Below, in pieces: positions 45,614-56,632 of a DNA stretch of 64,000 nt; within the stretch, counting starts at the first letter, position 1; every line of letters begins with the position of its first letter. The notes under the pieces are model-generated. The model saw nothing but the letters and a program-made list of their open reading frames with translations, was not told where the DNA came from and ran no database searches. This stretch comes from Selaginella tamariscina (Eukaryota > Streptophyta > Lycopodiopsida > Selaginellales > Selaginellaceae). The DNA is taken from positions 24,211-88,210 of the forward strand of contig PUQB01000054.1 in NCBI GenBank assembly GCA_003024785.1. Direction: 5' to 3'. A program made the position numbers and the translations under genes.

Positions 45614-46906
45614 TTAAGTGTAGGCTTTTAGTAACTTCCCTTGTTTGCTGTACATCTCTGTTAACCTGTGCAGCATTTGCATTGAACTGTGAACCATCCG
45701 GTTTAACCTGTGGTTCGTTGTGTTAAACTGTTGTCCATCAATATGTCCCTCCTGTAAGTTTCCGGGCTCTGAAGATGTTACTTGTCCAGGATTACTCTCC
45801 TGTGTCATAATTTTATATTAATCAAGTGCGTGCGTGCGTGTGTAACTACCTCATACAAAGCCTCCAAATCCTTGAGGTGCTGTCCATGTTGCAAGGTTCT
45901 TCCAAGACATGCAGGTCGCTCTGACTTGTGTTGAAGTTTGATCTCCTGAAAAGTACACAAATCATAGTTACATAACATATATACTATATTAACATTTCCC
46001 TTACTGTATGAACATGTTCTGTACTTATGTTGTATGTATTGTTTAACTATAGGATATTAATGTTTCACCACAATGAAAATGGTGAATCTTCTTTTCAACA
46101 ATAGTCGTAACTACTATCTAAACTACTACGGTTGTTACCTCATACGATTCTGTTTCTCTCTGCACATTCTCCTCACTGAACTTATGCTCCAAATATACAT
46201 CCTGTGGTGATATGTCTCCAAGGCATGTTTTCCGTTTATTTAAGTATTATACATAATATAATCATTTACGTTATGTCGTATATATGTAGATAAACAACCT
46301 CATATAATTTAGCTCCCTTCTCTTCATCATAGTCCTGTTCTGTCTCCTCTCGAGATACACAAACACTGTGAGTGCCTTTCGATAGCTGAGAGTCACAATT
46401 CAACAACGAAACATAGTATGCAGGCACACATGTATGAACCAACATAAAAACAAACCTTAGGATCTTGAGCATCACAGTTCAAGGAGGAGAAAACACTCTC
46501 TGAATAAACCTGAGGACTGTAACCATTTGGTAGAGGTGAAAACAGATCCACCAAAACTTCCGTGTCTAGAGATGATAAGGGGTCATGTTGAAATCTCCCA
46601 TTCTCAATACGCAGACTCCTGTCTGTTATATATGTATGTGCGTATTATACATACATTATCACACATAGCATTCATATTACAAATGTAGCATACCTTGCCA
46701 TTCGGGGAGATCATGCCTGTCCTGAAGAACCAAAATGAACGAGTTATATTAGAATTGAATAAAAATCACAAATACCATTACTTGAGAAGCCGCATTATCA
46801 AACAAGCTATCAAATCGCACTATATAAAGACAAAATTAGAGAAATTAAGCAGCTAACTGAACACAGAGACATATATTAGCTTACAATGTGGAGCGCTGTT
46901 GTCCAT
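45614..46906 (-). CDS. Hypothetical acidic protein with repeated exons ending in Tyr-Glu
   Basis: Eight exons (46885-46906, 46782-46819, 46694-46721, 46456-46622, 46299-46385, 46139-46201, 45850-45945, 45614-45799) join in frame to 228 residues from ATG 46906 to TAA 45614. I do not recognise the family. Exons 5, 6 and 7 are all phase 0-0 and each ends in LYE or SYE just before the GT donor, while exons 6 and 7 open with an LEHK/LQHK motif, which suggests exon duplication. The N-terminal 110 residues are Ser/Pro/Asp-rich (DLFSPLPNGYSPQ), and the C-terminal exon is Met/His/Gln-rich and possibly helical (RLNRMVHSSMQMLHRLTEMY). It lies head-to-head with the RRM gene (147 bp between the two ATGs), so the two may share a bidirectional promoter. 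Confidence 0.65.
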
Positions 46907-47052
46907 GGCCAAGAACCCTAAAAAACAGGGTTTAGGCTTTACTTGAAATAGATAACACGTGGCGGCGCGCAAATGGGCGGTTCTCGGGGTTTATCACGGT
47001 CTTTTAGGGCATCCAATGTGCTAGGGTTAGGGTTTAAGGTGCAGCCCGCATT
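46907..47052. promoter_or_regulatory. Short head-to-head promoter region
   Basis: 146 bp separate the start codons of the minus-strand unknown gene and the plus-strand RRM gene. The stretch is GC-richer than its surroundings and contains CTAGGGTTAGGGTTTAAGG at about 47022, a telo-box (AGGGTTT) element known from plant translation-related and organelle-biogenesis gene promoters, and AACCCTAAAA at 46914. Confidence 0.6.
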
Positions 47053-47407
47053 ATGCTGATCCAGGCGGTTGTTCGGAGCGGAGCGCGCCCTGCGCCAATG
47101 TCCTTCCGCTGCGGGATTCATATTCAGTCATTTTCACATTTATCCCCGAGAAATTTCTCACAGACCGCAGGTATGTCACAAGAATGCTTGCGAAAATCCG
47201 TCAAGAATCCATCATTTCTTGTAGATCTCGATCATTCCAGAAATGTGAGATCTTTTCTAATACTTAATCCTTTTGTAGCTGCATTGCAAGAGCCACTAGC
47301 AGCGGATGCAGCGGGAGTGGATAAGAACCTCAATCGCACGGAGCGTCTAACCCTCATGGAGAATTTCGTCCGCAAGTATGTAGTTAATAATGTGTTTTTT
47401 ATACACA

Positions 47408-47453
<46 letters not shown>

Positions 47454-50400
47454 ATATGAGAGAGAGAGTACACATGGTATATACATAAACCCACATAACA
47501 ATGTTAAGAACTATTGAATTGAATCAAATAATATACTTGTAATAGGCACTGGGCCGAGGGAAGCTTGCCTTCGGCTTATGTCCTGGTAAAGGAGTTTGGT
47601 GGTGCAAGAACAACTGCAGCTCGTGTTCTATCTCGCATAGAGGAAGAATTTAAGAGCAAAAATATTGTACCTCAATCTGCTCCTGTTTCTGAGGATGTTA
47701 AAGTATCAAAGAATGAGGATGTAACTAAATTCCTTACTACTGCAGCTAAAGTATCAAAGAATGAGGATGTAACTAAATCCCTTACTACTGCAGCAGAAAC
47801 TACTGCAAAAACAGGTAATCTATATGCACCCATGTATACACATAGGTGTTTGTGTTTACAAGTGTCACACTCTTCCAATATAATCTAGATGAAAAGGAAA
47901 CCGATGTGAAAACAGCCAAAAGTCGTGAAGTCAAGGCAACACCAGAAGCAAAAGAGACACCAGAAGGAAAGGAGCCTGCTGTTTCACTCTGGCAAAAACT
48001 TCACAGTATTGCATATGGTAAATCTCAGCCTGCGAATGGTAGCAAACACCTCAAGCTACCAATGGTAAACCTTCTCCAGCTCCACAACCTGGTAATTTAC
48101 CATTGCAACCTGGTAACATAACTTTGTCACAACCTGGTAAGGTAACATCACAGACCGGTAAGGTAACATCACAACCCAATGCGGGAGCTATGCGAACTGT
48201 GAAGAGTATTCTGAGTGATACGAGTGAAGACGGGGATACAAGCGAGACAGACAGTGAGAGTGATGTGGATGCGGGCAGCTTTGCCAATGGCAAGAATCCT
48301 GCAGAGCCCCTGTTTAGGAGTGATTTACAAGCCAGGCATGGGTTGTATATCAAGTTTTTGTCTCCACAAGCAACGGAGTCCGATGTAAGGGGCGCCTTTA
48401 GGAGCTGTGGCGAGATTCACAGAGTGCAAGTTGTTAGAAGCCGGAATGCTGTTGCAAAGTACATTTATGCATTTGTTGATTTCAAGGTAAGCAGTCTACC
48501 TATGTATATACGGGAGATATACATGTTTACTTATACGTGTTCCTTACCTACAAGACGTACACATACGCACACACTACATATATAAATTGATACACATGAT
48601 ATTAAGATGTGGGAGCGATACATAGATAAACAATAATATGTACGAGATACTATGTGGAAGTCTAAATAGTTTTTCTACGTTGCATTGCTTACTCCCTTTG
48701 TTAATGGGTTGGCGTGGGCATGCATATACAGATAATAGATGCACGTGTATGTAGATAGATGTCTTTATATGCATGTTGACATTGTGCGTGCGTGCGTGTA
48801 TGTGTTGTTCTAATGCGCATGTTGTATGCAGAACGAGGAAAGTCTGAAGGCTGCATTAAAGAAAGAGGTGGTTATCAGAGGTTCAAAAGTGCAAACGGAA
48901 CCAGCAAACAAGAATATGGCAAAGAAGGAAAAAGGTAACCTTGAATATAACCTGACGTGTTTGTATGCGTGTGTATGTGTGCTTGTATCTCATGTACAGG
49001 TATTTAGTTACTCTTATTTATCAGAAAAAGCTGCAAAGAATGAATCTGATTCGGAGGATGAAATTGAGGTTGCAACGGTGAAAATGAATGCTGTCACAGT
49101 TAAAAACATGGATACAAAGATGACGCACCGAGATACTGCTCCCGATAGCATAGACAGGGGTCATACAGTTGCTGTTGAGAATATACCCCACGGTAGCCTT
49201 CCACAGATTGTAGACGCTCTGTCGCACTATGGAGATATTTTGAACACAAAGACAAAGTCCAGTTCGGCTGGGAACACCACTGCTTACATTGAATTTAAGG
49301 TACGCATTTATCCATGGCATATATCAGCGGAGCTATTATCGTGTGTGTTGATGATATGTGTGTGTTGGGACTTCTAACTCATCTAGAAGGTTATCTGGAT
49401 GCTGTATACAAAAGACGTGTAACTAATAGCAATTCAAACACTACAACAACCCCAATTTAGAACACAACACACTCACATACACACGCGCACATACACAGTG
49501 AGAGCACATTCCCTGTCTCGTGTGTGTATACCAAGGTGATTATTTGGATGAGTATACGTGTTTTATATATACGCTATATATGAAGACGTGTACATAGATT
49601 AAGCTATTGAAAAACTAGGAACATACCCATATATATATATATATATATCAGATTTTGTTTTGCAGAATGAATGCGAACAAGGAATGCATTGACGGCGTCT
49701 AAGGTGCACCTTGGAGGCAAGTCACTGAAGATGACGAGGATTGACAGTCCTCCAACGACGGTAGTGAGGCTTTCGAATATTCCGGCAGACTCACGTGAGA
49801 AGATTGCCGTCAGTTATAAATCCTATGGTCAAGTTGATAAGGTGGAGACCAGAATGGACGGCATCGTGGACATCTACTATAGTGCTAATGAGATGAACAA
49901 TATGGCCCGAATCCTAGACAAGTAAGATCTTAATACTTATAGTAGTACTGATTATATATAATAGTCCATAGACATTGTATTGTATATATAATACACAGTT
50001 TATTCAATAGTATTTACAACTACTATCTTAAAAGATTCATATGATTGTGTGCGTTAGTCTACGTGTTATTAGAGTGAAATGTAGAATTTTTATATTTCTT
50101 TAATGAGAATATTAATCAATCAAATAAATGTTGTAGTTGCATACAGATGGTGACTACAGTACTGTTATCACGTGCTCTGGTATAGGAGTATATTCTGTGA
50201 GAATATAGCAGTGGTGTATAATCTATATATAGAGCATAGCATATTACACAGACCATATATACAAGATTTATTAAACACACACACACACACCTGCAGACCA
50301 CTATATACATGCACATATACTTTACATACATTAATGTATTTTATAAGTATATAATTGATGTTATGTTGTTATCGTGCAGGCTTAATGCACTGCAAGTTAG

Positions 50401-50614
50401 TAAGAAGAAGTTGAGGGCAGTTCCTGCACCGATAAGCTATCCAAAGAGTTTGAGGGAGATCGCCGAAACGCCAGTGGGACTGAAATGGATAGAATCTCAA
50501 AGGGAGCTTGTGTCTAAGCACCTCGAAATCTCTCTCAAGAAGGCGGCTATGTACTCTCAAGACTTGCAACAGCTCCTCACGTACCAGCAAACTACTAAGT
50601 CGGTTGCCTCTTAG
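47053..50614 (+). CDS. RRM RNA-binding protein, probably organelle-targeted, with two frame breaks
   Basis: Exons 47053-47375, 47546-47814, 47886-48486, 48832-48934, 49025-49299, 49666-49921 and 50380-50614. The N terminus is Arg/Ser-rich (ARPAPMSFRCGIHIQSFSHL), fitting a mitochondrial or plastid transit peptide. Next comes HWAEGSLPSAYVLVKEFGGARTT, a domain placed before RRMs in some plant proteins. Then two exact-phase 16-residue repeats (KVSKNEDVTK-F/S-LTTAA), a QPGN/QPGK repeat linker and three RRM-like domains (GLYIKFLSPQATESDVR; TVAVENIPHGSLPQIV; TVVRLSNIPADSREK). The C-terminal tail is basic and helical. Frame breaks, each like one missing nt: near 48038-48042 (PANG to QTPQATNG) and near 49680-49690 (NECEQG to ALTASK). 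Otherwise conserved, so assembly errors or very recent decay. Confidence 0.7.
47408..47456. repeat. (AT)n microsatellite in RRM gene intron 1
   Basis: Nearly pure AT run next to GAGAGAGAG. Confidence 0.95.
47701..47796 (+). repeat. 48-bp tandem repeat (two copies) in RRM gene exon 2
   Basis: 47701-47748 and 47749-47796 differ at only two positions and encode a 16-residue unit. Confidence 0.9.
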
Positions 50615-52219
50615 GTATGTGTGTGTATGTGAGAGAGAGAGAGAGAGAGAGAGATGTATTATTACTGCAGTGATATAGGAAGCATATAAATATGCATATA
50701 TTTGTATTTGCACTCTCTTTCTCACACACACTCGTCTTACCAACTTATTATGCAGGTAGAAGATTTGAGGAAGTTTTTCGTAGGAGTTAATTTAATCAAT
50801 CAGAGCATTTAACGTAGATGGTTTTTGTAGCTCAGCTGGTTTCTTGGATGAATATTCTTGCACATTTCTGCATTGTACGGACTGCGTATTCCCTGCAACA
50901 GCGGGAGGAAATAGTTATGTGTGGGGATTGGTTATGAGCGTCACGAGATCGCTGCCGGGTACCCTTTCATATTTGATTAACTTAATTCAAACAAACTTTA
51001 ACTTAATTAATCTTAATAAGTTTATATATTATAAATATATATATTTATATCGTACATTCCTTGCATGAGTTTAAAACCTATATTACATATCTAATATAAG
51101 TTTAATTATACAAATCATTCTAAATTAATATTTTAAGCTTTATTCCTTCTAGGAGTATAAAGTCAGACCGTTTAACACGGTCAAACGATTACAAAATATA
51201 TAAAATATTGTGTTTAAACTCGAAGTTGATTGATACAGCTTAAATTATAGAAAAACGCACCTTGGTTACAGAAAAAAAAAACGTTAAACATATTTGAACT
51301 CGGGAATCTTTTCGTATTCCACCACTACCGTACAATATACATTCCTTCCGTATATACGTATTCTTGTATGAAATGCATTATATACATTAGAGAAACCAAT
51401 TGTTGTGAGGCAAACTACAAATTACCAAAACAACCCTCAATTGTTTTTGTTTACTTTTTAGAAAACACGCCCACCCAGTGTCAGATTATGTAAATAACTA
51501 GTTTTAAAATTAAATTAAAATAATATAGTTTAAAAACAGGTATGGGTGGCATCAGCATTTTCATCAGCAACCAACTTAGCAGTTAATTAAATATTTAAGT
51601 ATTAAGCTAATAGAGTTTTACAGAGACAGCAACAGTAGCAGCTATGTGGGCAGACTGCAACCTGAGAGAGATTAGTTCAAACTTCCCACTTAATTTACTA
51701 AAGTTTATACTAAATTAATCAGTTTGCCTGACAAAAATAATGAGTTTACCTTTGTTTGCCTCAAGTTTACCACAGACGTGAGAGATGAAAACGAAAGAAA
51801 TAGGTGAGAATTATTAATATAGTAGCTAGATGCCACTGACCAACAGTGACTGATTAGGAATTACAAGCATGTAGATTGCGTATATACCGTCTATACGAAG
51901 AGTTTGGAGCGGTCTCGGGCGTTTCAAACGCTTCCTCCTACATTGCGTGAAGATGTTCTCGTGCTATCTCTCCTTGTTAGTGTATACTATCGCACACTTC
52001 TCATGCTGTCTCGCTCGCATTTCAAGGCTTGCTCGGAGAGAACTGACTCTTTAGATTCCCACTTGTTGGGGGAAACGCAGTTTACCAGGTTTGATAATAC
52101 ACATGGTTACAAGCAGTCAGTAGAATGAAAATTGTTCATCATTTCTACATTCTATCTGGTGGGTTTTGTTGGGTTTTTCCTCCTCTATAAAACCATATAT
52201 TCAGTATAGAGATTCATAC
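50615..52219. other. Intergenic region, no gene
   Basis: Microsatellites at 50630-50653, then AT-rich sequence. A short ORF at 51904-52128 lies in the presumed 5' flank of the LC8 gene without other support. Confidence 0.6.
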
Positions 52220-54723
52220 ATGGCTTCAGTAGATTCAGATATCAGCAAGGTTTCAGCAGCAGCAGTGGTGAGGAATGCAAGGAGGAGCCTGTACAGGGAT
52301 CAGGTTCCCCCCTTGTCAGATTCATACTCGCCCAGACTCTTCACGAAGAAGCAGCTCCTCCTCCTTCAGCAGCAGAGGCAGTACATAGCGGAGGACCAAT
52401 ACAGGCAGCAGCAGCAGATGAACCACAACATGATGAACTCCAGGAGGGTATATCCACCGCAGTATTCATACAAGCAGCAGCTTCTCATCCGGAGCAATGC
52501 AGATTACTCCACGGATTGCTCCAGTCACGGATCCCCGGCCAGGAGAGTAGCGAAGAAGATGGTGGTGGATGAGAAACAGCTAGCTATGAAGCTCTTGAGG
52601 GCCAGGAATGCCATAGTCTGCTCCTCTTCGAGCTCCTCTTCCTCCTCTGAGAGTGCCTCTCTCAGAGCATCCGCTGAGAACGTTGTTGTTGTTGCACAGA
52701 GAGCCTTCCCCGGGCGTAGCCACTTGTCACAGATGAATCCCAAGAGCGATTCAATGCACCAGAAGTCTACTTCCGGATCATCCTCCTCGACTTCCAGATC
52801 TTCTTCCACTTCCCAGAATAACCCGCATAGGGGATCCGCTGAAAACGTCGAAGTCGTGGCAAGGAGGACACACCACCATGGACTCCAATGGTAAGCACCA
52901 GACAAGGTGTTCTTCGATATCTCAGTATAACCCCTACAAGTCATCTGCTGAAAGTCATGAAGTCGCGTACAGAACTTGCCGACGGGATTACCACGGACCC
53001 GGATATGGGAATCCACCCAACGGGAAGAGCCAAATGATCACACTGATGCGACAGAAATCGGCCCACCACACTGGGATGAGCAGGTTCAACATGGAAAGCG
53101 ACCCAGCAACGAATGCAGAGGAGAAGAAAACGATGACAGTGGCGTGTGTGAGCTCGGGCAGGAGCTCGGACGCCGAGGAGAGCATAAAGCGTGTCCGAGA
53201 TGGTTGTCCTTGGCAAAAGCCGGCTACTCCCGTCCTCTTGAGATCCGCATCTTGCTCTTCGGCTACCTCGTCTTCGAGTTTAAGCAAGCTTGTGAGGTTG
53301 AAGGCTGCGGATATGGCTCTTGGTATGCAAGAACATGCTTTCTATTGCACTAACGAGGTTCTCAATGACATGGATAAGCTGCATTGTAAGCGTGTTGCTT
53401 GGACTCTCAAGAAGGTACGTATATATATGTGTGCGTGTCATATATCAGTATGCATTCATTATACTGCTAAGCAAAAGATTATATATATGGTTCTCTCTCT
53501 CTCTTTCTCTCTCTCTCACACACACACCAGACATGTGTGTGTATTCCTGTGTCGTGATTGCGTGTATACATACATGCAACAGCAATCTCTGTTGTCGCAT
53601 GTTCAGTATCCAGCGATGTGTTTGTTTTACGTTCTGAATACACACATGAGCTTTAACGATTGTTATTATAATAACATTAATTAGACATTAATATATGATG
53701 ATAATTATATCGGGCTTTCATTGTCGCCCAGAGGGTTGGATGTTAGCTTTTGGGATTTTATTCCCGTGCTGCTTTTTATGCATCGTATACATAATTATCA
53801 TATCTTTATGAATGTTTGTGTTTGTGTGCGTGAGGATTACACATACACATATTATGCTGTACACATACACGTGCTAGTACGTACTCATTTATAATATCGA
53901 CATCTCATTTTAGCCCATTTACCTATATAACTAGTACATGGATGTTACACCTCTCTCTCTCATACACAGTAATTTTATATCAGAAATATATAATCAACAT
54001 ACAAAGAATAATCACTATATCTGCGTGCTTGTTATAAACACGCGCGCGCACGCACACACACACACACACATGTATATGCATCTCTATCTATGCATCATAT
54101 ATATCTGCAAAAAGTATATTGGTTGGTAAAAGTCTAATGAATAACCAATGTCATACAGACAACTTATTATATTATGTATCTGTATACCTTTGCACGTCTG
54201 TCTTCATATGTGTGTGTGTGTGTGTGTGTACACATGCACAGATTGTCAAGGTATTGAATTAGTGATAGTGAGAGATGTTTAAGAAATGTGTTTGTATGTA
54301 ATACAGACACAACCTACCTATTATATTATATATGTGTATAGATATACTGCACGTCTGTTTTAGCACATTCTCAGATCTCTCTCTCTCTCTCTTAATAAAT
54401 ATTTATATCCACATAGAGTCAAAGAACTTTATATGCATATCTAGAAATATATTGAATACATATATAAATATAAATATATAGTTACACACATGCACAGATA
54501 GTCAAGGTATTTAAGTGTGTGTAGTCAAGAGATGTTTAAGTAATGTGTTTGAGTGTGGGGTGCAGGAATTTGACAAGGCATATGGCCAGCATGGCACTGT
54601 ATTGTGGGGACAAGCTTTGGATCCTATGTCACACATTCAGTCGGTGGATTTCTGTATTTTTCTATAGGCAAAGTATCTGTTCTTCTTTTCCAAACTGCAG
54701 TTGAGTTGATTGAACATCACTGA
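52220..54723 (+). CDS. Dynein light chain (LC8/DYNLL) with long low-complexity N-terminal extension; two frame breaks
   Basis: Exon 1 52220-53414 and exon 2 54566-54723. The C-terminal domain reads [41 protein letters not shown] across the splice, [12 protein letters not shown], then [20 protein letters not shown]: the LC8 fold with its HCKRxAxxLKKEFDxxYG signature. LC8 proteins are dimeric hubs binding short linear motifs; land plants keep them although most lack dyneins. The roughly 290-residue N-terminal part is Gln/Ser-rich with three SAEN/SAES-x-x-VVA-type repeats and poly-Ser. Frame breaks: near 52875-52890 (shift of one extra or two missing nt) and at 54642-54647 (one G missing; read straight, a premature stop falls at 54665-54667). 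Start is the ATG of MASVDSDIS. Confidence 0.8.
53415..54565 (+). repeat. LC8-gene intron with duplicated 3' segment
   Basis: A block at about 54155-54300 (ACAGACA...TATTATATTAT...GCACGTCTGT...CACATGCACAGAT-GTCAAGGTATT...GAGATGTTTAAG) recurs in diverged form at about 54302-54545. CT/AC microsatellites at 53488-53528 and 54042-54069, (GT)n at 54211-54230. Confidence 0.7.
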
Positions 54724-55388
54724 GGACAAAATGTATGATTTATTCTCTTTTCTTTCTTTCTTTATTTATTTTGTTTTTATTGAGCAGCTGTATATCACAG
54801 GATGTTTTGAGTAGAGAGGTTTTCAGGTTTCTACATTGTACAATGTTCCATGAGAAAGAAAACATCTTCTGTTATGTTGTTAAATGTACACATATAACAT
54901 GCATGCACGCGTGTGTGTCTGCTGTGTTTGTGTGTAGTAAACACACACACACACAGCCAATGCATATATAAGTATATAGATGTATGTTCATATATGCATT
55001 TTTCTGATATGTATATTATAGCTTTGGCTATCAACAAAGAAGAAAAACGCACATGCATATAGACTTCTATTATATAAATAAATATTAAAATATAAATCAT
55101 ATTAACACACACACACGCCACACACACACATGAAATAAATAATTATAAGAGTATGCACATTGTGCTGGGAATATGCATAACATACTTGGAGTCAAAGATT
55201 CTCAACGATTGAAGATAGTTGTCAGACAAATTGGACTTGCTCGTTTAATTTATTCATAAGAATTTATTAAGTTATTTCAATGAATTCTCAATTTCTAACA
55301 CCATTAAAATATTAAATTATATATATATATATATATAAATCTTATGAAAAAAGAAAAAAATAATATCGAGATTTTAATTGCTTAGCAC
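54724..55388. other. 3' flank of LC8 gene, no gene
   Basis: AT- and AC-rich sequence only. Confidence 0.6.
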
Positions 55389-55592
55389 TGAAAGAGCAGA
55401 TATATTAAATGAAAATCTGATATATTAGTTTACAAAAAACCCTGCTTATATACAGGAGGTCTCCTGCCACGTGGCACACATGCGACACGTGGCGCTGACA
55501 CATGGGGGCCAGATCACCACCCATGTGTCACTACGCATGTGCGTATATACACATGCGTATATACGGTACGTTATAATATACAGTATCTTACA
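55389..55592 (-). repeat. 3' LTR of gypsy copy 3
   Basis: 204 bp. Contains two CCACGTGGC/GACACGTGGC (G-box-like CACGTG) palindromes and a CGCATGTGCGTATATACACATGCG inverted stretch (split here: CGCATGTG and CACATGCG arms). Confidence 0.95.
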
Positions 55593-56411
55593 CTATCCTC
55601 CCCTCTGCGGCTGTGTAGATGGTGATGGATCTGATGGTCCTGGATCCGTGTGAGCTGGGCCATCTAAGGTATGACCAAATGTACTCAACGAGTCTCGAAC
55701 GACAAACCGTTTCATTCGAACCACGTGAACTATCTCAACCTCATGAGATCCCACCAACTTTACTTGATATACCTGAGGACCAACCTTTCGGAGTACTCGG
55801 TAGGGACCAAGCCACTTGTGTAATAAACCAGTTGCAAGCCCAGGTGCAGTCAGCTTGGGAAAACGTACCAGGACTAAGTCACCGTCAGCAAAATCTGGTG
55901 GAATTTGATGTCGTGCATTGTAAGAAGATTGCTGCCGCATTTGAGCTCGACCAAGATGTTCAGCAGACTCTGCACGCAGAAGAGGCAAAACAGCATCCAA
56001 ATGTCGAGCCCACATCTTTGCATCCTCGGCACGTGGCAGATTCGATGATAACCCCAATTCACTAGGCAACTTAGGATCATATCCATACAATGCCTTGAAT
56101 GGAGAGATACCAATCGAACTCTGAATGCCTGTTACATAAGCAAATCTCAAACATCGCAAATACCAATCCCAGTCCGTGTGATTGAAGTTCACATACTTCG
56201 AGATCATACCCTTGAAGGTCCGATTCAATCGCTCCACCAAACCATCAGTTTGTGGATGATACGGAGAGGCAAATGAATGTTTTACCCCTAACCTCTCACA
56301 CAACACTCGGAATACCTCTGCAATGAAAGCGGGGCCATTGTCTGATAACATCCGCTCTGGACAAGAATGCTGCAAAACCACATTATCGAACAGAAACAAA
56401 GCTGTTGACAT
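55593..56411 (-). CDS. Gypsy copy 3 integrase core and C-terminal region
   Basis: 272 residues: ERMLSDNGPAFIAEVF (second Asp of DDE), SFASPYHPQTDGLVERLNRT (catalytic Glu), RLRFAY-type core end, then the basic tail DLVLVRFPKLTAPGLATGL, LGPYRVLRKVGPQVYQVKL. The first Asp (AVDLMGPFPRS) lies upstream at about 56516 in a neighbouring frame (56383-56616). No chromodomain was recognised. Confidence 0.9.
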   Translation of the reverse strand: MSTALFLFDNVVLQHSCPERMLSDNGPAFIAEVFRVLCERLGVKHSFASPYHPQTDGLVERLNRTFKGMISKYVNFNHTDWDWYLRCLRFAYVTGIQSSIGISPFKALYGYDPKLPSELGLSSNLPRAEDAKMWARHLDAVLPLLRAESAEHLGRAQMRQQSSYNARHQIPPDFADGDLVLVRFPKLTAPGLATGLLHKWLGPYRVLRKVGPQVYQVKLVGSHEVEIVHVVRMKRFVVRDSLSTFGHTLDGPAHTDPGPSDPSPSTQPQRGG

Positions 56412-56632
56412 GGCAGTTGCATCCGGAAGAGCACCAACCTACCCATCGAGTTAAATAATCGGATACAACAATGATGTACTGGTTACCTTGAGAAGAACGT
56501 GGAAAAGGTCCCATTAAATCCACTGCAATTAACTCAAAAGGGCGAGAGACATTGATGGATTCCAACACCCCATGGCCCGAGTCGTAGAGGAATTCCGAGT
56601 TTGACAAGTGGGACAACTTTGAATATACCTGA

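Noticed and set aside
50824-50900. Possible tRNA gene (TAGCTCAGCTGG matches an A box)
   Set aside because: No B box (GGTTCGANTCC) at the proper distance and no cloverleaf can be drawn.
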